64,000 nt of DNA from Diphasiastrum complanatum (GCA_029204225.1 CM055095.1:66737940-66801939), one strand, 5' to 3'; shown: positions 1-11,450, counted from the stretch's first letter. Program-made: numbers and translations. The notes: a model not told the origin generated them from the letters alone.

Positions 1-700
1 TTTTTAGTGCTCCAAAATTTGTATGAACTTGTCCTTGGTGAAGAGGAAGAGCTCAAGGAGGATAAGAACAACAAAAAGAGAGCTAGGCTGGCATTGCATT
101 GTCCAAAAAATGAATGTTAGTAATGGACTTCTCAAAGAAGTTGCATCATGTACTGCGGCCAAGGAGGCTTGAAACTCCTTGAAAGGGATTTATGAATCCA
201 AAAATACCTAGAGTGCTAATGCTTAGAAACAAGGTTCTACAAAGCATCAAAGATAGTGAAGAGAGTGCTCAAAAGTATATCTTGAGGATCAAATCTCTCA
301 ATAAAGAACTTTCCATCATAAGTAAAAAAATCCAAAATGATAAGCTTGTGCAAATCATCCTAAATGGTCTTGGAGATGAGTTCTCCAATCTAGTACAAAG
401 TTTTGTCATACAACATTCCTTACCTTCTATTGACAAGCTCCATAGTGTGCTTGTGGCCGAGGAGACTAGTAGGATCCTACATGTGAGACAAAGGATTGGT
501 TCCTTGAAGCTACATGATGGAGATGAGAAGGCCAACTTCTCAAGCAAAGGCAAAATGAAGTCCAAGAAGAAGATCCAACACAAGGAGTCCAAGAGTGATG
601 ATCAAGCATCAAGCTCTAAAGGAAAGAAGTAAGACAAAGCCAGACAAAAGTGCTTATTTTGTGGAAAGAAAGGGCACTTTGCATCCGAGTGCTACAAAAC
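1..700 (+). pseudogene. copia gag (nucleocapsid) fragment of element A
   Basis: The reading runs in from the left edge (VLQNLYELVLGEEEEL), has stops near 120, and is open from 192 to 632 with the helical copia gag core (LRIKSLNKELSII, GLGDEFSNLVQSF). A lysine-rich stretch and a stop at 630 follow. Just after, in another frame, the zinc knuckle CLFCGKKGHFASEC is readable (about 650-700), so a frameshift separates gag from its RNA-binding knuckle. In the family this protein forms the virus-like particle and packages RNA. This copy cannot make a full protein. Confidence 0.85.
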
Positions 701-773
701 GAAGAATGCACAAAGTGAGAGCAAGCAAGGGAACCTTACCCTTGAGGAAGATGAGGATGAAATTGATTCATCC

Positions 774-1508
774 TTGATGGCATCTACACCAACAAGCAAG
801 AGCTACTCCAATGACACATGGTGGACTGATAGTGGGGCTAGTTCCCACATGACATTCCAAAAGGATTTCTTCTCAACTCTTGTACCTTTTGTAGGTTGTA
901 GAAAGTCTATTCTAACAGCAAGTGATCAAGAATGTAGAATAGATGGAGTGGGAACAATCCCTTTAAGTCTTGGATCCTCAGAAATATTGGATCTAGAAAA
1001 TGTACTCTATGTTCCTAATCTTACTGAAATCTTGGATAACTAATGGATAGTGGTTTAGATGTTCATTTTAGACAAGGTGTTTGCTCTATTATGATGAATG
1101 ACACTTGCATTGTAAAGGGATTCAAGCAAGGGAGGCTATTTAAGCTTGATGCTGATGTGTTTTTTGGAAGTGCCAGAACATGGCTAAGGAGGAAGGAGCT
1201 TACACTAGTGGAGCTTTGGCATAAGAGGTTGGGCCAGCCCAACTACAACGTACATATAGTCCTCAACAAAATGGTATAGCCGAGAGAAAGAATAGTGAGT
1301 GTGCAAAAGCTTCAAGACTAGATTCTTCTCTACCTAAGTCTCTTTGGGGAGAGGCCATTATTTGTGCAAATTACTTATGTAATAGATTGCCATGTAAGCC
1401 CATTGGAGGCATAACATCTTATGAGGCTTTATTTGGTAAAAAGCCAAATCTCAAAGATCTTTGGATCTACTTGCTATGTTTTTCAATCATCACATACAAG
1501 AAAGAAGG
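774..1508 (+). pseudogene. copia protease / partial integrase of element A
   Basis: From 774 the frame reads WWTDSGASSHMTFQKDF, the copia aspartic protease active site (DSGA), followed by the NVLYVPNL strand typical of this protease. A stop at 1041-1043 interrupts. The next frame (1043-1279) gives the GAG-pre-integrase zinc region (ELWHKRLGQPN). After 1255 only the C-terminal third of the integrase remains (GIAERKN, LWGEAIICANYLCNR, YEALFGKKPNLKDL). The integrase core with its DDE residues is deleted. Confidence 0.85.
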
Positions 1509-2540
1509 TGTTAGATTTCTTATGCTCAGCCTTAAACAAATCGTTCAAGTAATGAGCATCCTAAAAAACCAAAGGCCGACAACATATTTTGGGGCCTTCA
1601 CATTTTTTTGTCCCTTGAGATTTCTTGTGCCTCAGAAATCATTTTAAGGCACCTTCTCTTTCTTCACCTTTTTCGCTCCTTAGCCAAAAATGCGACACAC
1701 TAGCCAAGTGGCCATAATGCCTTAGAAACCATTCTTAAAGGCACCTTTTGCTTTTTCCACCTTCTTCGTCTTTTTTGTTCACGAAAAATACAACACACTG
1801 GCCAAAATGACTTAAACCATTTATGGACCACCTTCAACTTTTTCGCCTTTTTCTCTTTGCAAAAAATGCGACAAAGTACCCAGAAAACCTTGAAACCATT
1901 TTAGGGCCCTTTCGTCTTTTTTTTATTTTCTTCGCCACCTCTAAACTAAGGCAATTTTTGCCTTTCTCACTGCCTTTAGTTTAGGGCACCTTCGCCTTCT
2001 TTTCTACCTTTAGTGCAAGGCACTTTTCAGCTTTTTCGTCTTTTTCGTCTTCTTTACTGCCTTGAATCTAAGGGCGCCTTAGGGATTTACATACCTTTAG
2101 TGTAAGGGCACCTTCAGGAGTTGCAAACCTTCAGTCTAAAGGCACCTTCGGGTTTTCCGGCTTTTTTGCATTTTTGTTGCATTGGCTGACCGACGTCGCC
2201 AACTTATCAGCAACCCTAAAAATAGCTGGACAACCAAATATCCCAAAGGCGGTTGGCGGTTATCAACTTTGTACATATGGAAAGACTGGCGTAAATAGCA
2301 TTAAAAGCTTGTAAGATATTTTGTCTCTTGACACTTGTAAAGCAAGTTGAAGTTATTACTTCAAGCTATTGTACTCACTGTTGATATTAATCATAGTGCA
2401 ATTTTTGTCTCACTACTGCGTCATTCATTTGCGCAATCTGTATGAATTCTTCTACCTAACTGTTGCATTTTCATTCCTACACGCCATGCTCAATCCTCGA
2501 GCTTCCGCTGCCACTCACGCCCACACGCAATTTTACGACA
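1509..2540 (+). repeat. 5' LTR of copia element B
   Basis: Starts TGTTAGATTTC and ends TTTTACGACA, giving TG...CA termini, with an initiator-tRNA primer site immediately after. The first roughly 560 bases recur at 7666-8222. Its last roughly 460 bases recur inverted at 22,969-23,512. The middle is made of many short, similar phrases (GGCACCTTC, CTTTTTCG, GCGACA) that look like internally amplified low-complexity sequence. At about 1030 bp it is long for a copia LTR. Confidence 0.88.
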
Positions 2541-2552
2541 TGGTATTAGAGC
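2541..2552 (+). other. primer-binding site of element B
   Basis: TGGTATTAGAGC directly follows the LTR's terminal CA. It matches the usual copia primer site for initiator methionine tRNA (TGGTATCAGAGC) with one change. Confidence 0.85.
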
Positions 2553-2683
2553 GGGCATTTCAGTAATCTGCATTTCTATTGCGGATTATCAGTCTTGTTT
2601 CTATCAAGACGTCTTTCTAGCAAACGCACAGCCAACAGTATTCCGACAGTTGTTGTTTCTACCAACGACCTTGTTCAACCAGA

Positions 2684-4336
2684 ATGGATCCATCATCTAG
2701 TTCATCTCTCATTGACAAACTTGATGGAGATAACTACCATCTCTGGAAATTCAAGTTGAAGGTTATACTTCTAGCCAAAGAACTATGGGACATAGTTGAT
2801 GACACAGAGCTCAAACCAGAAGGTGATGCAGCCGTCATCACCAAGTGGAGACTGAGAGATGGCAAAGCATTTGCCATGATCACCCTCAACATCAAAATTA
2901 CTCAGATCGGCCACAAATGAGCTACTCATATGGCTAAGGATGCATGGGACATTCTAGCAACTCTTTACGATACTAGAGACGTTACTTCCAAGCTTCATAT
3001 GAGGAAGAAAATTTTCACCCTTAAGTATCTCTCGATATTAGAGTTTGCTTACAACAATACCAAACATTCAGCTACAGGATACAACCCATTTATGCTGATG
3101 TACGGTTTTCAACCACGCTCACCCACAACCGTAGGGTTTAAACAAGAAAAAGTTGAAGCAGCCAGAAACTTTTTAGAGGACCTAAACCAGATGATAGAAC
3201 ATGCTAAGCGTAGCATTAGGTAGTCTCCCAGTTGACTCTAAAACCCTCAAATCAGGAGTGTGTGCTAAGTTGTCTCCAAGGTATTGTAGTCCCTTTACCA
3301 TCAGTAGGAGACTAGGCGAGGTCACCTATGAACTAGAACTCCCACACAACAGTAAGATTTTTTCAGTCTTTCATGTAAGTCAGTTACGAAAAGCCTTAAC
3401 CAGATCAGACAATCTGGTAGGGGACAATGTTCTAGTTCTCCCATTGGATCCTCAACAACCTCCACATGAACCAGAGGAGATTATTGATAATAGAGAGACG
3501 CAGACTCGTCATACTCTATATCGAGAATATCTAGTTAAGTGGAATGATTAGCCTATTGAGAATGCCACTTGGGAAAGAGGCAGCGTCCTTCCCAAGATTT
3601 TTCCAGACTTTGTCTTAGAGGACTAAGACAGTTCTTAAGGGGGAGGGAGTGTTATGAGCTCGTAACCAGTGTCGAACCCTAGAGAACACAGATAGGTCAG
3701 ATACCACAGTCAGGGTCGTGTCCAGCGTACATGACCAACAGGGCAAGACAGTGTGAGTAGTGTGCCCCAGCACGGTCCATAGCCATGGCGGGCCTAACAC
3801 GGCCTAGGGACCCTGTCAGCAGGATAGGGCCCCCAGTTGGGTCTCGACGTGCAGTCGGCCACGTCAGTGCCACATGGCCGACACTTGGCAGTAGCATGCT
3901 ACCAGTCCTCACACTGGGCTAGGAGGGGCTTACTCTATATCAGAGAGTAGGCAAGGTTGGGTGGATCAGTTAGTGTTTGCCCTACTGTGGTGTTAGGATC
4001 TATTACAAATACCTTCAAGAATCTTATGGAGCAGGTGACTGCAACCGGCTCAGTCATAAAAGATTCTGATGCACTCATGACTCTATCATCGAGTCTACCT
4101 GAAACCTATGAACATTGGGTAATGGCAATTTCTACCCAGGAGCACCTCACTCTATCAAGAGTAATTTCGCTGCTCCTACAAGAGGAGATCAGAAGATCAG
4201 CATCCTCCTCGGGCTCAAGATCGGATCCTCAAGCTTTGTATTCAAAAAATCAGAAGTTTAGATTCAAGAGATCTACAAAGTCAGGCTCTATTGTCAAGAA
4301 GAGCAACACGCAGTCTGGACCATATAATGGTTCATG
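2684..4336 (+). pseudogene. copia gag of element B, split by a gypsy fragment
   Basis: The start MDPSSSSSLIDKLDGDNYH with LWKFKLKVILLAKELWDIV is the classic copia gag N-terminus. A stop lies near 2920 and the frame continues with AKDAWDILATLYDTRDV to about 3027. Gag resumes at about 4008 with SITNTFKNLMEQVTATG and SLPETYEHWVMAIS, up to a stop at 4336. The two halves fit together as one gag, so the roughly 980 bases between them are a later insertion or recombination. The reading frame is broken in at least three places. Confidence 0.85.
3028..4007 (+). mobile_element. Ty3/gypsy chromovirus 3' end inserted in copia gag
   Basis: Seen: an abrupt switch to gypsy integrase C-terminus (EFAYNNTKHSATGYNPF, PFTISRRLGEVTYELELP, FSVFHVSQLRKAL), then a chromodomain (REYLVKWND, ENATWERGSVLP) ending with a stop at 3624-3626. 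Next come a purine tract (AAGGGGGAGGGAG, 3637-3649) and the start of an LTR (TGTTATGAGCTCG from 3650). The LTR breaks off at about 4007, where copia gag resumes. Knowledge: the integrase-linked chromodomain marks chromoviruses. There are stops at about 3222 and in the chromodomain, so it is dead. No 5' LTR or RT is present. Confidence 0.85.
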
Positions 4337-4361
4337 ATCGAATTCAAGCTCTTCATCATTC

Positions 4362-4903
4362 CAACCAGTGCAGAAACTTTTTTGCAGATATTGTAAGAGG
4401 ACTGCCCACGAAATCAAGGACTGCCGAAATTTGAAGTACAACAACGAAAAGAAGAAGCAGTTCCAACAACAAGCACATATTGCTACAACCAGTCACTCAA
4501 ATCAGCAACAAGAAGAAGATGATAAAACAGCTTTCATGACCAAAGAAGGAGAACAACATGATATCAATTCATGGTACCTAGATTCCAGAGCAACTCAACA
4601 CATGACTTGCCATCGTGACTGGTTGAAGGATTATAAGTCATTCACCCACTCTTGAGTTGTGCAACTTGGAGAAAACTCATCACATACAATCGGAAGTGAA
4701 GGAACAATCAAAGTTGAATTCAAAAAAGGTAAAGCCAAGTTGCTGTCCAACGTTCTCCACGTTCCAAATCTGACCAAGAATCTGCTCTCAGTTAGCAGAA
4801 TCAACGATTTAGGTCGGAGGGTCGAATTCGATACGGATGGTTGCACAATTCTTGACAAATCCTGGAAGGTGCTAGCCTACGGAAGAATAAGCGGCTATCT
4901 TTA
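4362..4903 (+). pseudogene. copia CCHC zinc knuckle and protease of element B
   Basis: Reads CRYCKRTAHEIKDC, a knuckle with the glycine changed, then a glutamine-rich linker and the protease site WYLDSRATQHMT, where the family has DSGA. The catalytic-loop glycine is replaced by arginine. A stop at 4653-4655 follows, and the rest of the protease (LLSNVLHVPNLTKNLLSVSR) is open to 4904. Both the stop and the active-site change indicate loss of function. The same protein family recurs on the - strand at 8222-8870. Confidence 0.85.
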
Positions 4904-4970
4904 AAAACTCAATCATTGCTATTTTTCTAACAGTCAAGCTCTTCACACAGTCACTTCTAAATCAACTGAT

Positions 4971-5936
4971 ATGTTGTGGCATTTTATACTTGGCCACCTT
5001 GACTACAACAGTATTCAGCAAATGTCAGCTCAGAGTCTAGTAAAAGATCTGTTGACAGTCAGCAAGCCAACTTCTCCATGCAAAAGCTATATTATCAGTA
5101 AGCATGCTAGGAGTCCCTTCAGTTCAGACTCAGTTCATACATCAAAGGGCTTGCTTGACCTTGTACACAATGATATTTGTGGCCCAATGCAGACTGCTTC
5201 CACAGGTGGAGCTCTCTATTTCCTTACCTTCATCGACGACTTCTCTCGAAGAACTGCAACCTACTATATGAAGAACAAATCCGAAGCATTCAAATTCTTC
5301 AAGCAGTTGAAGGTGCCTATAGAGAACCAGACCCAGAGGAAGATCAAGGCCCTACGCACAGATGGAGGAGAAAAGTACATCTCCACATAATTCAAGGAGT
5401 TCTGCAAGGCCAACGAGATACTTCAACAATACACAACTAGCTACTCACCTCAGTCCAATGGTGTAGCTGAGCAGAAGAACCAGACACTCATCGAAAGTGC
5501 CAAGAGCATGATGGCCCATTCCTCTCTTCCAAAGAAATTTTGGGCAGAAGCTGTTACTATAGCTGCCTATTGACAGAATCGATCCATCACCAAAGCCTTG
5601 AATGGCAAGACACCTTATGAGGTATGGACATGATCAAAACCATCACTCAAACATATTCGAGTGTTTGGATGCATCGCTTTCGCTCAGATCCCTGAGAATC
5701 TAAGAAGAAAGCTAGATGACAAGAGTAGGAAAATGATCTTCATCAGCTATTCCCCAGACCACAAGGCATACAAGCTCTACAATTTGGATACTGATAAGAC
5801 ATTCACCAGTAGAGATGTCATTTTCATGAAAAACCAATTCATCGACCACAAAGGAAAAGCTGCTAATAATTCTGACTCACAGATCGAACAACCAGTCAAT
5901 TTTGACAGAGAGTCAATTGCAGAATCTCGACGCTGA
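4971..5936 (+). pseudogene. copia integrase of element B
   Basis: GAG-pre-integrase (LWHFILGHLDYNSIQQM) leads into the integrase core: LDLVHNDICGPMQ and FLTFIDDFSRRT carry the first and second aspartates, and KALRTDGGEKYIS follows, with a stop at 5388-5390. The third catalytic region (SPQSNGVAEQKNQTLIES) and the C-terminus (IRVFGCIAFAQIPENLR, RKMIFISYSPDHKAYKLY, DVIFMKN) read on with stops near 5572 and 5632. In the family this protein inserts the cDNA; here it is broken at least three times. Confidence 0.87.
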
Positions 5937-6087
5937 CTCAAACAATGAGTCAGAGCCTCAATGAGTCAACCCACATCAGAGGACCGAAGTTCAACCCAGA
6001 AGGTCGAACAGGTCCAGACAGCCTCCATCTAGATTTATGGATGATTCGGCCTGTTACTTCGTGTAGGAACCAAACACAGCTGCTGAG

Positions 6088-7100
6088 GCGATGTCTACAC
6101 CTGATGTTGACTAGTGGAAAGCAGCGATGGACACCGAATTCGATTCTTTTATGAAGAATCAAACATGGACACTCACTGAGCTGCCAAAGGACCGAAAACC
6201 AATTCCATACAAATGGATATTCAAGACAAAGTACGACGCTGAAGGAAGGCTAAATCGTTACAAGGCTAGGCTAGTTGCCAAAGACTTTTTCCATATTCCA
6301 GATCTGGATTATTCAAAAACCTTCAGGCTAGTATTCAAACATGCGTCGATCCGCCTACTCCTCTCTTTTGCAGCCGTGACAAACCTTGAAGTCCACCAGA
6401 TGGATGTCCAGACCACTTTCCTCAATGGAACCATTGAAGAAGATATCTACATGACGCAGCTAGAGGGATAAGAACTCAACAGCAAGCAACAACACCTTGT
6501 ATGCAAAATCCACAAGGCACTCTATGGGCTGAAATAGTCACCCAGAGCCTATTTAAAGAAGATCAACGCATTTTTTTTTTTTATAGAGAATGGTTTCATT
6601 CCAAACTCAGCAGACTCGAATGTCTATTTCAAGTCTGTATCAGATTACTTCATCATCATCACTCTCTACATAGATGATACACTTTTATTCAGTAATAATC
6701 TGAATATGATGAGGGATAAAAAATGCATACTGGCCCAAGAATACAAGATGACTGACATGGGCCAGCCCACTATTGTCTCGGAATCCAAATTCAACGAGAT
6801 CGACCCAGCAAACTGATCTTTATCAGTCAGCAACGATATCTCAACAACATGCTGGAAAAGTATGGAATGGCCAACCGCAAACCCAGTCTCTTTCCACTCG
6901 ACTCTGGACTAAAGCTATCAAAGGAACAGTCTCCTCAAACTAAGGTAGAAAAGGAGGAGATGAAGCGCTACCCATTTCAATCCACCATCGGCTCACTGAT
7001 GTACACAATGATCTGCATGTGACCAAACATTGCATATTCAGTCAGTACACTCAGCCAGTTCCTATCAAATCCAGGCGTAACTCATTGGAAAGCGCTAACA
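6088..7100 (+). pseudogene. copia reverse transcriptase of element B
   Basis: The RT begins near the end of an acidic linker: FMKNQTWTLTELPKD, PYKWIFKTKYDAEGRLNRYKAR, and HQMDVQTTFLNGTIEEDIYM with the first catalytic aspartate. A stop at 6469-6471 follows. Further on, KIHKALYGLK and the catalytic LYIDDTLLF (usually YVDD) are readable, with an inserted T-run at 6571-6583 and a frameshift between. The palm ends near 7100. Confidence 0.85.
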
Positions 7101-7106
7101 AAGGTC

Positions 7107-7659
7107 ATGAAGTACATCCAAGCAACAACAACTCTCAGCATCTGCTACGGAGGCAGCCAAACTGCCAACATCCTTGAAGCCTACACAGATGTGGTTTGGG
7201 CAGGAGATGTCGACACTAGAAAATCAACTTCTAGATTTGTATTTTTATATAACCAAGGTCCAATCTCATGGAACAGCCGGAAGCAAATCTCAGTTGCATT
7301 ATGAACAACGGAATCTGAATACATAGTTGTCACCAACGCAACCAAAGAGGCGATATGGCTAAGGCAACTGCTTGCAGACCTGAACATTGCACAAACACTT
7401 CCTACAACAATCTATTGTGACAATCAAAGCACAATAGCACTATCTCTCAATCCAAGATTTCACTCTCGTAGAAAACATATAGAAATCATGCATGATTACA
7501 TTAGAGAGAAAGTGCACAACAAGGAAGTAGAACTAGTTTTCTACAAAACAAATTACATGGCAGCAGATTACTTCACAAAGGCTCTATCAAAGGAGCAACA
7601 TCTCGAATTTAACAATATGTTAAATTTGAAGATCAAAGTTTTTCAGGATCCACATTAAG
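7107..7659 (+). pseudogene. copia RNase H domain of element B
   Basis: Reads EAYTDVVWAGDVDTRKSTSR (normally D-x-D-WAG), NQGPISWNSRKQ, a stop at 7302-7304, then TESEYIVVTNATKEAIWLRQ, TIYCDNQSTIALSLNPRFHSR, HIEIMHDYIREKV and YMAADYFTKALS, ending at a stop just before the polypurine tract and 3' LTR. Apart from the stop it is well preserved. It removes the RNA strand during reverse transcription in active relatives. Confidence 0.87.
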
Positions 7660-7665
7660 GAGAAG

Positions 7666-8222
7666 TGTTAGATTTCTTATGCTCAGTCTTAAACAAATCG
7701 TTCAAGTAATGAGCATCCTGAAAAACCGAAGGCCGACAACATATTTTCGGGCCTTCACATTTTTTTCCCTTGAGATTTCTCGTGCCTCAAAAATCATTTT
7801 AAGGCACCTTCACCTTCTTCGTCTTTTTCGCTCCTTAGCAAAAAATGCGACACACTGGCCAAGTGGCCAGAATGCCTTAGAAACCATTCTTAAAGGCACC
7901 TTTTGTTTTTTTTGTCTTCTTCGTCTTTTTTATTCATGGAAAATGTGACGCACTGGCCATAATGACTTAAACCATTGTTGGACCACCTTTAATTTTTTCG
8001 CCTTTTTCTCTTTGCAAAAAATGCGACAAAGTACCTATAAAATCTTATAACCATTTTAGGGCACTTTCGTCTTTTTCAGTTTTCTTCGTCGTCTGTAAAC
8101 TAAGGCACTTTTTGCCTTTCTCACTGTCTTTAGTTTAAGGCACCTTCACCTTCTTCTCTACCTTCAATGTAAAACACTTTTCGACATTTTCACCTTCTTC
8201 GTTGCCTTGAATCTAAGGGCGC
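7666..8222 (+). repeat. truncated 3' LTR of element B
   Basis: Starts TGTTAGATTTC right after the purine tract AAGGAGAAG and follows the 5' LTR from 1509 closely, with scattered substitutions and small indels, until about 8222 (AATCTAAGGGCG). There the sequence changes to an inverted copia fragment. About 45% of the LTR length, including its 3' end, is missing. Confidence 0.87.
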
Positions 8223-8870
8223 TCTTGACAAACAAGTAATTCGACTTTCCTATCTAGATAGTCAAGATCAAGGACAATGGATTGTTTGGACATGTGTTGT
8301 ATAGAAGAATGATTCAAGTAACCAAGTCTCTAATGCCAAAGTAAACTTTTATTGATTTGTACATAAGTATTTAGAGTCTGATTTGAGACAGAGAAGCAAT
8401 GACTTAATTTGCACAAGTATCCATGTCTCTTTCTAAGTGCTAGGATCTTGCCTGTCCTATCGACTATTTTACACTGATCTAATTCAAATTCTACTTTGTG
8501 TCCTAAATCTGTAATTTTGCTTACAAAGAGCAAGTTTGTAGAAAAATTTGGTACATGAAGGACATTTGAGAATAGTTTGGATCGATCATTTGCAAAGCTT
8601 AATCTTAATGTACTTTTACCTCTGATAGCTTGAGTGCTATTGTCGCCTAGGTGAATAAAGTTCTCGGTATTGTAAGGCATATAGGATTTGAAACAACCGA
8701 TATGGCTAGTCATGTGTTGAGTGGCTCCAAAGTCAAGAAACTAGGAGTTGTCGTCTGATGCTTCTTGATGGCTTGTCATGAATGCATCGTGATCCGCTTC
8801 TAGATTTGGCTGAGATGCTTCAGCTCGAGATTGCCAATGAGCTCCAAAAAATAATCTAAGTCCTCACTAT
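8222..8870 (-). pseudogene. copia protease / GAG-pre-integrase fragment (B-like family)
   Basis: On the - strand: HDAFMTSHQEASDDNS, a stop, FLDFGATQHMTSHIG (protease site with F for S in DSGA), then SNVLHVPNFSTNLLFVSKITDLG and LWH, continuing into RLGYLNHSSIQHMSKQS at 8330-8230. It resembles the matching part of element B (DKTAFMTKEGE, SRATQHMTCH), so it is a second, inverted member of that family. It is cut at 8222 by the junction with B's 3' LTR and on the other side near 8870. Confidence 0.82.
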
Positions 8871-9233
8871 GGGAGAATGGAATACATAGTAAAAGTCACT
8901 TCCTTTGTAAAGTTAGGTGAATTTCCAGCATGTAATAAGGAAGTGAACTTGGCTTTCTTGCCCTAATTTGAACCCTAGCCTCATTCCTAGAGTCATGCCA
9001 AGTAAGTGGCTAGTTGGTCAATTTTTCATCGTAAATTTAGGTGTAGGTCATATAATGTAGGAATCACTGCCAAATTGACTTGACCAACTCTTTAGACTCA
9101 ATCTAACCTACACTAGGATAGGTTTCCCACGTGGCATCATGGCCTCACAAATGTGGGACCCACTCATGTACATAATTCACAATATTCTACATGGCTAGAT
9201 TTGCTAGCATTGTGAGTTTTTCACACGCCTCAA
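8871..9233 (-). repeat. putative 3' LTR piece behind the RNase H fragment
   Basis: On the - strand the RNase H reading stops near 9233 and is followed by GGCTAATTTGAGGCG and TGTGAAAAACTCAC, compatible with a purine-rich tract and an LTR start. The rest, to about 8871, is non-coding. No second copy is in the window, so this is inferred from position only. Confidence 0.45.
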
Positions 9234-9880
9234 ATTAGCCTTGGAAATTATGATACTTTTTATCAATTACTCCAATTGAAGATAGCTTAACAAATGAATT
9301 CTTAGGCAAGGATTTAGTGAATAGATCCACTAAGCAATTCAATGAAGTTGTGGAGCTTGATCTCTTTGGCTGCACTTTCTCCCTCACAAAATGATGAGCA
9401 ATCTCGATGTGTTTGCTCCTTGCATGGAATGTAGGATTAATAGCAAGTGATTGGGCTGATTGGTTGCCACAATAGATGACAGGAACCTCCTCCTCAATGG
9501 CATGAAGCTCCACCGATAGCCTCTTGAGCCATACGACCTCCTTGCATGTTGATGTCAAGGCCTTACACTCGGATTATGTGGAAGATAAGAAAATTGTATC
9601 ATGCTTTTTGGAAAGCCATGATACTATTCCATCACATAAGAAGGTGGAAAATGCACCTGTTGACTTTCGAGCCACTTTGTCGCCTGCAAAATCTGAGTCA
9701 CTATAGGCTCTTAAGCCAAGATTAGTCCCATTATACAATATGCCAAAATTCTTAGTTGATGAAATGTATCTAAGAACTCTTTTGGCCATTTTCTAATGTG
9801 ATATCAAAGGACTTTGCATGAATTGGCTTAATTTTCCAATACGATAACTAAGATCAGGTATTCACTAGATTGCCATGCAT
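9234..9880 (-). pseudogene. copia RNase H fragment (separate lineage)
   Basis: On the - strand: IPDLSYRIGKLSQFMQSPLIS, a stop, KMAKRVLRYISSTKNFGILY, AYSDSDFAGDKVARKSTGAF, IVSWLSKKHDT, then after a frameshift KEVVWLKRLSVELHAIEEE, VIYCGNQSAQSLAINPTFHAR, HIEIAHHFVREKV and LVDLFTKSLPKN. This is the RT C-terminus plus RNase H of a copia element. In YCGNQSA the expected YCDNQ aspartate is replaced. Upstream domains are absent, so this is a 5'-truncated remnant. Confidence 0.85.
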
Positions 9881-10892
9881 CTAAGACTAGGAGTGTATCC
9901 AAGACTAGGAGTATACTGATTCCTATGTACTGGGGTCATGGACATAACATAGACTCTCTGTACCCGAGGAGCCATACTTGTATTCTCTCTCTACCCCAGA
10001 GCAAGCCATAATTTTACTTAGTTTTTTTCGTCACAAGTTGCCTTTCCATGTGTATGATGAGTGGTGAATGTCTCATGCATGTATTAAGTGCTCTTGTCTT
10101 AGAATTGCCAAGCTAGAATCAATCTATCTCTTTGGTGTCCAATCTATGTGCAATCACTCCACTTCAAGAGATCATTCACATTGTTTGGGGTGTCCCCACA
10201 TGAGTGAAACTTCATATAAAAGAGCAAAAGACTTGATCTAGGATGTCGAAGATGTCATTCACTGATGACTACGTCTGTTGGTTTGAGCAATGCTTTGTCA
10301 ATTCATGGATCTAATTGTGGGAACTGAGTGTTATGAATTAGTAGAACATTACCTTGTTTAAGTCCTGGTCAATTAACTTTGATAAGGATGTGTTCAATTG
10401 TCGATGAAGCGAACTGTTAGACTTCAGTTCTAATTGTAGAGTTTGATAGTCTCACTAAGAGTTCTATTGGAACTCAATTTGGCGTTTATTTTTGTTATCC
10501 ATTTTCAATACTAAGGCAGTATTGGCTGTTTGTTAATCAAATATCTCTCGATAACCAGATTTCTACTATTCATAATCACAAGAGCACTAAACTCCAATTT
10601 TCACTCATTTGCCATCCTTGAGGGAACGATAAGCTTATATATTGCATTAAATTTGTGCAATCAAGGAGAACTCAGTTACGACAATAGGCTATGTTTGTAG
10701 TAAAGAAAGGAAAGTCCCTATATAATTTTTTATATTGAGCAAAGTTAAATAAATTTACCTCTTGCTAAAATGGTTGTTAATAAAAATATTTTGCTATGCT
10801 CAACATAGCAAAACTTTGTTTATTATGTTGAGCATAACAAACTTTTGCTAGGCCGCATAATTTTGTTATGCTCAAGCTTGCATCAAAATGCA
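9881..10892. other. unassigned AT-rich spacer with a small inverted repeat
   Basis: No convincing coding sequence in either strand. The end (about 10,790-10,880) contains inverted copies of TTTGCTATGCTCAA / TTATGTTGAGCATAAC that can fold into hairpins, possibly a fragment of a small DNA transposon. GTGTATCCAAGACTAGGAGT-type wording is repeated around 9890-9915. Nothing else was recognised. Confidence 0.4.
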
Positions 10893-11450
10893 TTAGAAAG
10901 GAGGAGCAATTTCATGTTGCAGGTACTTGCCCATCTCTATAACTTGTTCATAGAAAATTTTTGCGGTAGAATGAGCGTTAGCATTGCGAACAACTCTTGC
11001 TTTAGCCCATTTGGTATAATAGTCCGTAGCTACTATGATGTAACGATATTGTGTGTGCCGAGCAGCTGGACTAATGGGTCCGACATAATCAATGCCACAT
11101 TTTTGAAAAGCTTGATCAATGGTTATAGGGTGTAAAGGCATGTAATCGGTCTTTTGAAAGCGTTTTGTGTGTTGGTAGACATCACATGCCTTTGTATAAT
11201 TGTGTGTATCCTTGAAGGGTGTTGGCCACCAAAAATCGGCCAAAAGGATTTTCTTCGTAGTCATTTCATAAGAGAAATGGCTTGCATCAATACTCTCATG
11301 AGTGAGGGAAATTACAGAGGGTATTTCACCTTCAATAAGACAACGTCAGATGATTCCTTCTAACCCTTTCTTGTAGAGTTGTCCTCAATTAATGTATAAG
11401 GTTTGGTTTTGAGGACCCACGCACATTGTTAAGGTTTAGATAAGGAAGGA
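10893..11450 (-). pseudogene. gypsy integrase of element D
   Basis: Reads KKILLADFWWPTPFKDTHNY and CDVYQHTKRFQKTDYMPLHP, where the zinc-finger's final cysteine pair is reduced to one. Next comes the core: KCGIDYVGPISPAA (first Asp) and YIIVATDYYTKWAKARVV (second Asp), ending near EIAPPF. The third catalytic glutamate region and the C-terminus are missing. Stops lie upstream between 11,270 and 11,430. The family joins cDNA to host DNA. Confidence 0.85.

Larger units (their letters stand above)
1..1508 (+). mobile_element. Ty1/copia remnant A, 3' part lost to insertion of element B
   Basis: Seen: gag, CCHC knuckle, aspartic protease, GAG-pre-integrase and the end of the integrase appear in copia order on the + strand, in several frames with stops between them. 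The integrase core is missing: WHKRLGQPNYN is followed almost at once by SPQQNGIAERKN. The element is cut at 1508, where the LTR of element B starts. No LTR of A lies in the window, and its downstream half was not found beyond B. Inference: an old, internally deleted copia copy that served as target for B. Confidence 0.85.
1509..8222 (+). mobile_element. Ty1/copia retrotransposon B, decayed, with truncated 3' LTR
   Basis: The 5' LTR (1509-2540) is followed directly by a primer site, then gag, protease, integrase, reverse transcriptase and RNase H in copia order, a polypurine tract (about 7657-7665), and a 3' LTR from 7666 that repeats the first roughly 560 bases of the 5' LTR. The 3' LTR stops at about 8222, where unrelated - strand copia sequence begins, so no target-site duplication can be read. 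Every coding domain has stops or frameshifts. A gypsy fragment lies inside gag at about 3028-4007. Confidence 0.9.
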
